Below are positions 52,348 to 59,785 of a stretch of 64,000 nucleotides of DNA, one piece after another. Position numbers and translations under genes: made by a program. The notes below the pieces were generated by a model. It saw only the letters and a list, made by a program, of their open reading frames with translations, was not told the DNA's origin and did no database searches. Each line of letters starts with the position of its first letter. Position 1 is the first letter of the stretch. Origin of the DNA: Scatoplasma sp964444175 (GTDB lineage Bacteria > Bacillota_I > Bacilli_A > RFN20 > CAG-288); assembly GCA_964444175.1 (NCBI GenBank), contig CAYUFI010000001.1, positions 1-64,000 of the forward strand. Reading direction: 5' to 3'.

Positions 52348-52473
52348 GAATCGCTTTTTTCTGTTTATTGTAGAGTTCGCGGAACGGGACTCTTCGCAAA
52401 CTAAGCTACTCGCGTATCCTTATGAATGCAAATTTGCCCTCCCTTCTTTGCGACACGGGTTAAAAACTGTCCG

Positions 52474-52498
52474 AAAAAAGCCCGGAAAGGCTCCCGGC
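52474..52498 (-). terminator. weak terminator after the lipid kinase gene
   Basis: Minus strand CCGG (52497-52494) and CCGG (52485-52482) form a short stem, followed by GC and six T. It lies in the 237-nt gap between the lipid kinase gene and the surface-protein operon; the rest of that gap shows only AT-rich promoter-like sequence. Confidence 0.4.
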
Positions 52499-52584
52499 AA
52501 ATAAGAATATTTTAATAGAAAGAAGAAAATACGGCCTCAGCGCGCGAAGCGGAAACTGAATTTTCTAATATACGACAGAACCAA

Positions 52585-53541
52585 TTAAGCGAGCTCTTCC
52601 GCGAGCGAGGAAAGATCCCCGTCCTGGATGACTTCGCTTCCTTCCGGCAGAACGATGTTCAGCGCCCTAGGAACAATGCGGATGGCATAGTCTTTGTTGA
52701 GGAAAATCTCCCCGTCGAGAGACGTCACGATGTCCTTGTCGGAATGGATTTCCAAGGACGTGCACTGATAGTACGAGAGCAGCTTCTTCGTCTTTTCGTT
52801 CTTGAGGTGCTTGCCGGCCCTGTAGACTTTCATCAGCGTCGCGAGCTGGGTCTTTTTGACCTTCTTGACGCAGCAGACATCAATCTTCCCGTCGTCCATC
52901 ACCGCGTGGGGAGCGGCGATGAACCCTCCTCCGCAGGTCGACCCGTTCGAGACCGCCGTCAAAAGGCACAGCCCGTCCCGGACTACCTTCCCGTCAATCA
53001 CGATGCGCATCCTCTGGTTGAGTTTCCCCAAAATCGTCCACGCCGCGGCCAATAGATACGCGCCTTTCCCAGTCATCAGAGGCCACCGCTTAATCTTCAT
53101 CATGTTGTAGACGACTTTCCCGTCGAAACCGAAGTTCCCCATGTTCATGGTGTAATACCCGTTCACGTCGAGGACGTCGATCTTCGCGACGTGCCCGTTG
53201 ATCAGGTTGGTCAGATCCGAGAAGGATTCGTGCTTGGTGAACCCTTTGACGAAATCGTTCCCCGATCCGGTCGCGACCGCGGCGTACTCAATCCGTTCGG
53301 AAAGACCGCCAGCGTTCACGAGGTTGAAGAACGTCCCGTCCCCGCCGATGCCGTAGAGACGGATAGGTTCGCTCGGATGCTCGATGAGGTACTGCCTCAC
53401 CTTTTCCTTGCTCTCTTCCTTGGACTGAGGGATGAAGATCTCGTAATCGATCTTTGAGCCGTAATCTTCTAAAGTCTTCTTCACTTTCCCGCTGATATCG
53501 CTGTGTCCGGCAAAAGGGTTCACTAAAAATATGTGTTTCAT
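52585..53541 (-). CDS. diacylglycerol/lipid kinase family protein (DagK/YegS)
   Basis: 318 aa from ATG 53541 (MKHIFLVNPFAGHSD); 15 further residues to 53586 lack family similarity. The lipid-kinase fold is recognisable: VNPFAG, the nucleotide motif GIGGDGTFFNLVNAG, VATGSGNDFVKGF, MNMGNFGFDGKVVYNMM and SNGSTCGGGFIAAPHAVMDDGKID. The final block SLDGEIFLNKDYAIRIVPRALNIVLP carries the conserved Asp-Gly-Glu. It phosphorylates diacylglycerol or a related lipid, returning it to phospholipid or lipoteichoic acid turnover. Divergent from the HD-domain gene. Confidence 0.92.
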   Translation of the reverse strand: MKHIFLVNPFAGHSDISGKVKKTLEDYGSKIDYEIFIPQSKEESKEKVRQYLIEHPSEPIRLYGIGGDGTFFNLVNAGGLSERIEYAAVATGSGNDFVKGFTKHESFSDLTNLINGHVAKIDVLDVNGYYTMNMGNFGFDGKVVYNMMKIKRWPLMTGKGAYLLAAAWTILGKLNQRMRIVIDGKVVRDGLCLLTAVSNGSTCGGGFIAAPHAVMDDGKIDVCCVKKVKKTQLATLMKVYRAGKHLKNEKTKKLLSYYQCTSLEIHSDKDIVTSLDGEIFLNKDYAIRIVPRALNIVLPEGSEVIQDGDLSSLAEELA

Positions 53542-53651
53542 GGGTTTTCCGTTTCTTCTTTCTCTCAGGATTACGTCTTCCCACAAGAATCATACGCCTT
53601 TTAGGAAAGATTTACGAGAAGGGCGGGATTTTCCGTCTTATAATGGTTCTC

Positions 53652-54221
53652 GTGAAAGAATACGGATTCGACCCGGAGATTTATCAGACCGTCGCCCGGT
53701 ATGGGAAAAAGATCCTGGCCAGCAGGGAGATGAAACAGAACCGCAAGCTGCCCATGCACGGAAACGTCTCGATCTACGAGCACTGCTTCTCGGTGGCCTA
53801 CGTCGCTTTGATTCTGTCCAGGAAGAAGGAACATAAGAAACCGATATCGGAAAAAGAACTGATCTACGGGGCCCTGCTCCACGATTTCTTCCTCTACGAC
53901 TGGCACCGCCACGACAGCTGGCACCGTCTCCACGGCTACCGCCATCCGCGCTTCGCCTGCCAGAACGCGTCCGCCCGGTTCGTCCTCACAGCCAAAGAAA
54001 AAGACATCATCCTCCACCACATGTTCCCGCTGACAATCATCCCGCCTTTCAGCCGGGAAGGATGGTACGTCTGCCTCGCCGACAAGTACTGCGCCCGTTA
54101 CGAGCATAAGTACCGCCGTCCCGTGATCGACCTGAAGCGGGTCCTTTTCGAGGAAGAGAAAGAACGGAAGGACAGTTTGAATAAAAAGCCGTTCCTCCGT
54201 CCGGAGCTGCGTTCGGTCTAG
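53652..54221 (+). CDS. HD-domain phosphohydrolase
   Basis: About 189 aa. A perfect TATAAT (53639-53644) overlaps the upstream ATG at 53643, so GTG 53652, 7 nt after the -10, is the likelier start and gives a leaderless mRNA. If the -10 is accidental, ATG 53643 adds three residues. The HD metal motif is intact: first His in YEHCFSVAY, then GALLHDFFLYDW, and a later HHMFPL. Additional His residues (RHDSWHRLHGYRHPR) fit the YedJ/uncharacterised HD group that follows 'HDfflyDwh'. Probably a metal-dependent phosphohydrolase acting on nucleotides; substrate unknown. Confidence 0.85.
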   Translation: MKEYGFDPEIYQTVARYGKKILASREMKQNRKLPMHGNVSIYEHCFSVAYVALILSRKKEHKKPISEKELIYGALLHDFFLYDWHRHDSWHRLHGYRHPRFACQNASARFVLTAKEKDIILHHMFPLTIIPPFSREGWYVCLADKYCARYEHKYRRPVIDLKRVLFEEEKERKDSLNKKPFLRPELRSV

Positions 54222-55645
54222 GAAACGCCAATCGATTTCAGGTGTTTCCGGAACGAAGAGAGGCAGGAAGAGAAAGAACGGAATTCCTCCTGGTCTTCTG
54301 TATACCGAATGTACGAGGCGAAATCCCCACTTAAATATGTGAGGATTTTTTTGTCGTATTCCGTCCTCTGATCCGAAAGGGGATCATCCTGAGCCGCTTT
54401 TAGATAAAGCTTCAACGCGTCCTGCTTGAAATATTCGGAATACGTCCCGGAGGACGTTTCGACGTTTTCGTCGAATCCGGTCTTGTTTTCCCTTGCGTTT
54501 TCTACCGCCGACGCGCTATTGACGAGGACGTTCTGTTTCTGGGCGATCTGCAAAAGGCTCTTCTGATTCGTCGTTAGATCCCGGACGAATTCCCTTGCGT
54601 ACGTCATGTTGTCGCACTTCGGATTGACCAGGAGATAGTAGTGGTCCCTGCGAAAACGGTTCGACGGGGCGACTAATCCCCAGTTCCCTTTCGTTCCGTT
54701 GGCGTCCATGTACGAGACGAACGCGGGGACTTCCTCCGAAGAAAGGAAGAACGAAAAGACCTGGCTATCCGCCTCGTGGTCGCGGTCCCAGTTTCCGTGC
54801 TCGCTCCGGTCCGTGTTGTGGCAGTATCCCTTCTCGGAAAGATACTTGGCTTCCCCGAGCCAGGTCGTGACGGGGACGTTCCTGCTTTCCTCCGGTTGAA
54901 TCAGATTCGTGACGGAGCTGAATTTCTTTTCCGAAGTGACTAAAGGCGAGGAATTCGAGGAATAGAAGACGTCGAGGTCGTCCGCGTAGGACGAAGAGAA
55001 ATAATAGCCTTTTTCCTTCAAAAGAGCCGACGATTCGTTGATGGAAGTGAAATCCTTGAATTTCTCCTGGATAAAAGTAGGCTCGTCCGTCCCGAAGACT
55101 TTCTTGGCCATGAGACGGTTATACGCCAGTAAGCCCGAAGAGACTTCGAAACACGACGCGCGGAGATTTCCTTCCGCGTCCTCGCCGGCTTTCCTTACGT
55201 ACGAGAACTGGTAGGAGAATTCGTTTTCGTCCATGCCTAGACCATTGACCAGATTGAGGGCGCAGGAGGAGTTCAGAAAATACGGCAGATCCCGTTCTTC
55301 GACCATGTAGACGTCTTCGGCGGTCCCGTTTTGAATCCGTTTTAAGAGGTTCTCGGCGTAGCTGTCCGGATCCGTGTCTTCCTTATAGGTCAGAACCGCA
55401 CCGCCTTTCAGAGCGTCCTGGTTCTTCTTGTTCGAGACGGTGAAGTCGTAAAGAGGGGAGTTCCGGATGAACGAGCGCATGGAGAACGAGGAAGGATACG
55501 AAATCGTGAAATCCTCCCCTCCGTCGGCAAGGCTCAGGACGCTCGAACCGGAATAGGAAGGAGAAACTAGGGGATCCAAAAAGACCGCGGAGAGGACTCC
55601 GGAGAACAGAAGGAGGATCGAGACGTCTTTCTGCGCTTGGCTCAT
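54218..55645 (-). CDS. extracellular solute-binding-like protein (family 1 fold), orphan
   Basis: 475 aa. The N-terminal hydrophobic helix (about 8-26, ILLLFSGVLSAVFL) acts as a signal anchor; there is no lipobox Cys. The rest looks like a type-1 solute-binding protein. An early segment, YAENLLKRIQNGTAEDVYMVEERDLPYFL, corresponds to the 'i..GtaPDv......' strand of sugar-binding proteins. Later blocks are LLAYNRLMAKKVF, VTTWLGEAKYLSEKGYCHN and a NWGLVAPSNRFRRDH region. Permease genes are absent, so it may serve a transporter elsewhere or act as a sensor. The start is only 8 nt from a perfect TATAAT. Its stop overlaps the convergent HD gene end by 4 nt. Confidence 0.68.
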   Translation of the reverse strand: MSQAQKDVSILLLFSGVLSAVFLDPLVSPSYSGSSVLSLADGGEDFTISYPSSFSMRSFIRNSPLYDFTVSNKKNQDALKGGAVLTYKEDTDPDSYAENLLKRIQNGTAEDVYMVEERDLPYFLNSSCALNLVNGLGMDENEFSYQFSYVRKAGEDAEGNLRASCFEVSSGLLAYNRLMAKKVFGTDEPTFIQEKFKDFTSINESSALLKEKGYYFSSSYADDLDVFYSSNSSPLVTSEKKFSSVTNLIQPEESRNVPVTTWLGEAKYLSEKGYCHNTDRSEHGNWDRDHEADSQVFSFFLSSEEVPAFVSYMDANGTKGNWGLVAPSNRFRRDHYYLLVNPKCDNMTYAREFVRDLTTNQKSLLQIAQKQNVLVNSASAVENARENKTGFDENVETSSGTYSEYFKQDALKLYLKAAQDDPLSDQRTEYDKKILTYLSGDFASYIRYTEDQEEFRSFSSCLSSFRKHLKSIGVS

Positions 55646-55653
55646 ACGACGAC

Positions 55654-55659
55654 ATTATA
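55654..55659 (-). promoter_or_regulatory. -10 box giving a leaderless mRNA for the solute-binding-like gene
   Basis: Perfect TATAAT on the minus strand with 8 nt to the ATG at 55645 and no ribosome binding site. Transcription would start at or one to two bases before the A of ATG. The -35 is not evident. Confidence 0.55.
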
Positions 55660-55787
55660 AACGAAAGAGGGCCGCCCCGTTTCCCGATAAAAGGGACTTC
55701 CTGTCCAAAAGGGCGCTGTTCTCTTTTGGGGATTTCGTGTCCGGAATGCGGTAAAATAAATCTCGGAAAAGGAGAAAAGAGAAAATT

Positions 55788-57239
55788 ATGGCCTGTACGA
55801 CGATACTGGTTGGAAGCAAGGCTTCCTACGACGGCTCGACGATGATTGCGCGGAACGACGACGGGCATTTCGACGTCAAGAAATGCATCGTGGTCGAACC
55901 GAAGGATCAGCCGAGGAAATACCGCTCGGTCATCGGGAAACTGACGATCGAGCTGCCGGACAATCCGCTGCGGTACACGATGATGAAGAACGTGGATCCG
56001 AAGGCGGGCGTCTGGCCGGCATCCGGGGTGAACTCGGAAGGGGTCGGCATGACGGCGACGGAGACGATCACGTCGAATCCGCGCGTCAAGGGAGCGGATC
56101 CCTACGTCCTGCCGGAAGAAAAGAGAAACGGGAAACCGGGCGGAATCGGCGAGGAGGACCTCGTCCTGATCGTCCTTCCGTACATTCATTCGGCGCGGGA
56201 AGGCGTTCTGCGCTTAGGGGAGCTGCTTGAGAAATACGGAACGTATGAGCCGAACGGCATCGCGTTCAACGACACGAAGGAAGTCTGGTGGCTCGAGACG
56301 ATCGGCGGACACCACTGGATCGCCAAGCGCGTCCCGGACGACCGTTACGTCGTGATGCCGAACCAGTTCGGGCTCGACAATTTCGACTGGGACGACGCGT
56401 ACGGGGAACAGAAGGAAAACCTCTGCTCGAAGGATCTGAAGGAATTCGTCGAGAAGAACCACCTCGATCTCGGAAATTCCGGTAAAGGGTTTAATCCCCG
56501 TCTGGCCTTCGGGTCCCACGCTGACTCGGACCACGTTTACAATACTCCGCGCGCCTGGTTCATGCTGCGCTATTTCAATCCGCGCACGTACAAGTGGGAC
56601 GGAGAGGACGCGGATTTCACGCCGGAATCGGACGATCTTCCGTGGTCGATGGTCCCGGAGAACAAGATCACGATCGAGGACGTAAAGTACATCCTGTCCT
56701 CGTATTACCAGGGCACGCCGTACAATCCGTTCGGGAAAGACGAAAAGAAGAGAGGGATCTACCGTCCGATTGGGATTTCCCGCACGAGCTTCATGAGCTG
56801 CCTGCAGGCCCGTCCGTACGTCCCGAAGGAAATCTCGACGATCGAATGGTTCTGCATGGGCTGCAACGCGTTCAACAGCTTCGTGGCGATCTATCCGAAC
56901 GTCCCGAAGATCCCCGATTACTTCTCGAAGACCGAACTGACGGTCGACTCGACGAAGTTCTACTGGGCGAACCGGCTCATCGGCGTCATCGCCGACAGCC
57001 ACTTCGCGGCGACCTCGATCCACATCGAGCGTTACCAGAACCGCCTGCAGGAACGCTGCCATGAACTGATCATCCGCACGGATAAGAAGTTCTCCGAATC
57101 CAAGGACCTCAAGGTCCTCGAGGAAGCGGACCGGGAGATGGCGGACATCGCGCGGAAAGAAACCGACGAATGCCTGAAGAACGTCCTTGCCGCAGGATCC
57201 GAGAAGATGAAGACCGGATACAGCCGCACGGATAATTAA
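55788..57239 (+). CDS. pepD: C69-family dipeptidase
   Basis: 483 aa. The N-terminal nucleophile Cys is residue 3 in MACTTILVGSKASYDGSTMIARNDD, the typical C69/PepD start exposed by autoprocessing. Other family blocks: WPASGVNSEGVGMTATETI, LVLIVLPYIHSAREGVLRL, GTYEPNGIAFNDTKEVWWLETIGGHHWIAKRVPDD and TYKWDGEDADFTPESDDLPW. It cleaves a broad range of dipeptides in the cytoplasm, fitting the peptide importer at the other end of the window. Good ribosome binding site (AAAAGGAG); strong terminator downstream. Confidence 0.95.
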   Translation: MACTTILVGSKASYDGSTMIARNDDGHFDVKKCIVVEPKDQPRKYRSVIGKLTIELPDNPLRYTMMKNVDPKAGVWPASGVNSEGVGMTATETITSNPRVKGADPYVLPEEKRNGKPGGIGEEDLVLIVLPYIHSAREGVLRLGELLEKYGTYEPNGIAFNDTKEVWWLETIGGHHWIAKRVPDDRYVVMPNQFGLDNFDWDDAYGEQKENLCSKDLKEFVEKNHLDLGNSGKGFNPRLAFGSHADSDHVYNTPRAWFMLRYFNPRTYKWDGEDADFTPESDDLPWSMVPENKITIEDVKYILSSYYQGTPYNPFGKDEKKRGIYRPIGISRTSFMSCLQARPYVPKEISTIEWFCMGCNAFNSFVAIYPNVPKIPDYFSKTELTVDSTKFYWANRLIGVIADSHFAATSIHIERYQNRLQERCHELIIRTDKKFSESKDLKVLEEADREMADIARKETDECLKNVLAAGSEKMKTGYSRTDN

Positions 57240-57261
57240 AAGTTAAGAAGATTTGAAATAA

Positions 57262-57305
57262 GCCTCTTTTCCGGAGAGACGGAACATCCGGAAAAGAGGC
57301 TTTTT
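57262..57305 (+). terminator. pepD terminator
   Basis: A perfect 13-bp stem, GCCTCTTTTCCGG (57262-57274) with CCGGAAAAGAGGC (57288-57300), then TTTTT. Confidence 0.9.
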
Positions 57306-57320
57306 ACGTGAATTTCTGGT

Positions 57321-57353
57321 AAAAAAACAACCTGCGGCAGAGACTGCCGCAGG
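57321..57353 (-). terminator. tRNA-Glu terminator
   Basis: Minus strand CCTGCGGCA-GTCTC-TGCCGCAGG followed by TTGTTTTTTT, 12 nt after the CCA end of the tRNA. Confidence 0.9.
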
Positions 57354-57365
57354 CGATTTTCCGAT

Positions 57366-57442
57366 TGGTGACCCATGCGGGATTCGGACCCACGAATAAC
57401 GCCTTGAGAGGGCGCCGAGTTAAGCCACTTCTCCAATGGGCC
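57366..57442 (-). tRNA. tRNA-Glu (anticodon CTC)
   Basis: 77 nt on the minus strand. Acceptor arm GGCCCAT/ATGGGTC with discriminator A and encoded CCA. Anticodon stem GCGCC/GGCGT with loop CTCTCAA gives anticodon CTC (reads GAG). T stem GTGGG/CCCGC. The Firmicutes tRNA-Glu hallmark GGCCCnTTGG start is present. Odd point: the T loop is TCCGAAT, so position 55 is C instead of the near-universal T (pseudouridine 55). It has its own promoter and terminator. Confidence 0.92.
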
Positions 57443-57455
57443 AATTCGCTTAACT

Positions 57456-57484
57456 ATTAAAACATAAGAGAAACGGGATTTCAA
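57456..57484 (-). promoter_or_regulatory. tRNA-Glu promoter
   Basis: Minus strand -35 TTGAAA (57484-57479), 17-nt spacer, -10 TTTAAT (57461-57456). Confidence 0.65.
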
Positions 57485-57518
57485 TAGAAAAAACAGCAGG
57501 CGTCCTTGAAGAAAAGAA

Positions 57519-58526
57519 TCAGATGTTCACGCCCATCTTTCGCAGATAAGCAAGATCCTCCGCACTCTGCCCAACTTCCTCTTCTTCCTTCTTTTCCTTC
57601 GCCCGCGGGAAAGCCCGGTCGTAGGTGTCCTTCATCTCCTTATAGGAGACGTGCGTATAAATGGAAGTCGTCCCGATGGAGGAATGCCCCATCAGTTCCT
57701 GAATCGTCCTCAGATCCGCGCCATTGGAAAGAAGGGTCGTCGCAAAGGAATGGCGCAGCTTGTGCGGATGGAGGTTGACGAATTCCCCGCTCTTCTTCTC
57801 GATCTCGGTCATGATGTACTCGAGGCCGCGGACGCTGAGCTTCTCTCCTTTCGCGCTTAGAAATAGCCAGTTTCCCCGTTTCTTGACGTCCCTGCAGCGG
57901 GACTCGAGGACCGGGCGGAGGTTCCTAAGATAATCCAATAAAGCGTCCCGCGCGCTCTTGGTGAACGGGACAATCCGCTCTTTCTTTCCTTTTCCGAAGA
58001 CGCGAATCCACCTCTCGCGGAAATGGACCGAAGAGAGGGTCAGCGAACAGAGTTCGGAAGCGCGCAAGCCCGACGCGAACAGGATTTCGAGGATGGCCTG
58101 GTCGCGCACGGCGGTCTCGTCCGTCCGTTTCCGGTTCGCTTCGAACAGGCGTTCCACTTCTTCCGAGCTCAGGAAATCCGGGAGCTTCTTTTCCGTCTTC
58201 GGAGAAGAGACCAGCTCGAAAGGATCGGTAGAGATGAGATGGATGCTGTAGAGGTACGAATAAAAATGCCGGAGGGCCGAAAGGCACCTCTTGACGGTCT
58301 TCTTCGAATTCCCCCGGTTCGAAAGATCGAGCAGATACCCGCGGATCTGTTCGAGGTTGACGTCCTGATAGGAGACGCCGATGGAAGAAAGGAATCCGAG
58401 AAACTTCGAGATGTCTTCCTTATAGTTTTTGGCCGTGTTCAAAGAATACTTCCGTTCGTTTAAAAGATACGAAAGGAAGCGTCTTTCCTCGTCCGATTCA
58501 GCTTTCAAAAGTTTCTTCCGAGCCAT
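57519..58526 (-). CDS. xerC: tyrosine recombinase XerC
   Basis: 335 aa. The N-terminal SAM-like core-binding domain (about 12-110, FLSYLLNERKYSLNTAKNYKED) is followed by the catalytic domain with Arg in FASGLRASELCSL, Lys region GKGKKERIVPF, HPHKLRHSFATTLLSNGADL (His-x-x-Arg), LMGHSSIGTTSIYTHVS (His and Tyr nucleophile). A charged C-terminal tail of about 35 residues is unusual. Position after trmFO matches codV/xerC in Bacillus, so it is the chromosome-dimer resolvase rather than a phage integrase. Its start overlaps the trmFO end by 22 nt. Confidence 0.94.
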   Translation of the reverse strand: MARKKLLKAESDEERRFLSYLLNERKYSLNTAKNYKEDISKFLGFLSSIGVSYQDVNLEQIRGYLLDLSNRGNSKKTVKRCLSALRHFYSYLYSIHLISTDPFELVSSPKTEKKLPDFLSSEEVERLFEANRKRTDETAVRDQAILEILFASGLRASELCSLTLSSVHFRERWIRVFGKGKKERIVPFTKSARDALLDYLRNLRPVLESRCRDVKKRGNWLFLSAKGEKLSVRGLEYIMTEIEKKSGEFVNLHPHKLRHSFATTLLSNGADLRTIQELMGHSSIGTTSIYTHVSYKEMKDTYDRAFPRAKEKKEEEEVGQSAEDLAYLRKMGVNI

Positions 58527-59782
58527 TCCGGAATCACCTCCGAGGAATGTTCGTAGACTTCTTCTTTATTCATGCGGTAAGGATACTGGTAGATTCCGTA
58601 CGTCGCGTTCATCGGCGCAAAATGCTTCGGCGAGGACATGACCAGATAATTGATCAGGGAGCCGAGCATCGTGTCGGTCGGAATCGGGTCGAAGGGTTTA
58701 CCTTCGAGGCGCTCGAGGACGTAATAACCGGCCAACAGGCCCGACGCGGCGGATTCGGGGTAGCCTTCCACCCCGGAGAACTGACCGGCGACGTAGGTGT
58801 TGCGGTCTTGCTTCAAGGATAGATTGCGGTTCAGCGCCATCGGGGCGTTGATGTACGTGTTGCGGTGCATCAGCCCGAAACGGGCGAAACGCGCCTTGGA
58901 AAATCCCGGGAGCAGCGAGAAGACCCGCTTCTGTTCCCCGTATTTCAGGTTGGTCTGGAAACCGACCATGTTGTACAAGTCTCCGGCGACGTCGTCCTGG
59001 CGCAGCTGGACCACCGCGTACGGACGGACATTCTCCGTCTCGAGGCCTTTCGGCTTCAGCGGTCCGAAACGCAGGGTGTCGATTCCCCTCTTCGCCATCA
59101 CTTCGACCGGCAGACAGGCCTCGAAGTGGTCGAAATCGTGCAGCTCAGCTCTTTCGGCGGAGCAGAGTTCCCTGACGAAGTCCTCGTATTCCTCCTTAGT
59201 CAGAGGGACGTTCAGATATGATCCTTCCCCTTTGTCGTACCGGGATTTGAAATACATCTTCGAAAGATCGAGCGAATCCGCGTAGACTAACGGCGCGGCC
59301 GCGTCGAAGAAGGAACAGAACGAACTCGCGTACTCGTTCTGGAAAAACGAGACCAGTTCCGGCGCGGTCAGAGGGCCGGAGCAGACGATGTTGATCACGT
59401 CCTCGCCTTTTTCCAAAGACGTCACCTTCTCATGAACCAGGCGCACGTTCGGGAGCGAAAGGACTTTGTCGGTGATGTAGCGGCTGAACGCGGTCCTGTC
59501 GACGGAGAGGTCCTGTCCGCCCGGAAGGCGGTTCTTCTCGGCGGATTCCATGACCAAAGAGCCGAGCGCCTTCATCTCGGCTTTTAAAAGCCCGCTCGCG
59601 TTGTCGCGCGCGACGGATTTCAGGGAATTGGAGCAGACCAGCTCGGCGAGCAGGTCCTTTTCGTGGAAAGCCGGACCGAGTTCCGGTTTCATTTCGAAAA
59701 GATCGACCGCGTACCCGCGTCTCGCCAAAAGGTAAGCGGCTTCGCAGCCGGCCAGACCGGCGCCGATGACATGGATTTTCAT
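58505..59782 (-). CDS. trmFO: methylenetetrahydrofolate-tRNA (uracil-5-)-methyltransferase TrmFO
   Basis: 425 aa FAD enzyme forming m5U54 in the T loop of tRNA with methylene-THF. FAD-binding GAGLAGCEAAYLLARRG (6-22), FEMKPE, VCSNSLKSVARDNASGLLKAEM (the Cys involved in catalysis), INIVCSGPLTAPELVSF, and the C-terminal QFSGVEGYPESAASGLLAGYYVLERL are all present. Length is normal. 3 nt downstream of topA, as in Bacillus. Relevant to the tRNA-Glu here, whose T loop keeps T54 but lacks T55. Confidence 0.97.
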   Translation of the reverse strand: MKIHVIGAGLAGCEAAYLLARRGYAVDLFEMKPELGPAFHEKDLLAELVCSNSLKSVARDNASGLLKAEMKALGSLVMESAEKNRLPGGQDLSVDRTAFSRYITDKVLSLPNVRLVHEKVTSLEKGEDVINIVCSGPLTAPELVSFFQNEYASSFCSFFDAAAPLVYADSLDLSKMYFKSRYDKGEGSYLNVPLTKEEYEDFVRELCSAERAELHDFDHFEACLPVEVMAKRGIDTLRFGPLKPKGLETENVRPYAVVQLRQDDVAGDLYNMVGFQTNLKYGEQKRVFSLLPGFSKARFARFGLMHRNTYINAPMALNRNLSLKQDRNTYVAGQFSGVEGYPESAASGLLAGYYVLERLEGKPFDPIPTDTMLGSLINYLVMSSPKHFAPMNATYGIYQYPYRMNKEEVYEHSSEVIPEWLGRNF

Positions 59783-59785
59783 ACG

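Noticed and set aside
57519..58526. Phage or integron integrase next to a tRNA gene (possible integration site)
   Set aside because: The recombinase sits in the conserved topA-trmFO-xerC order and overlaps trmFO, so it is housekeeping XerC; no duplicated tRNA end or mobile genes are seen.
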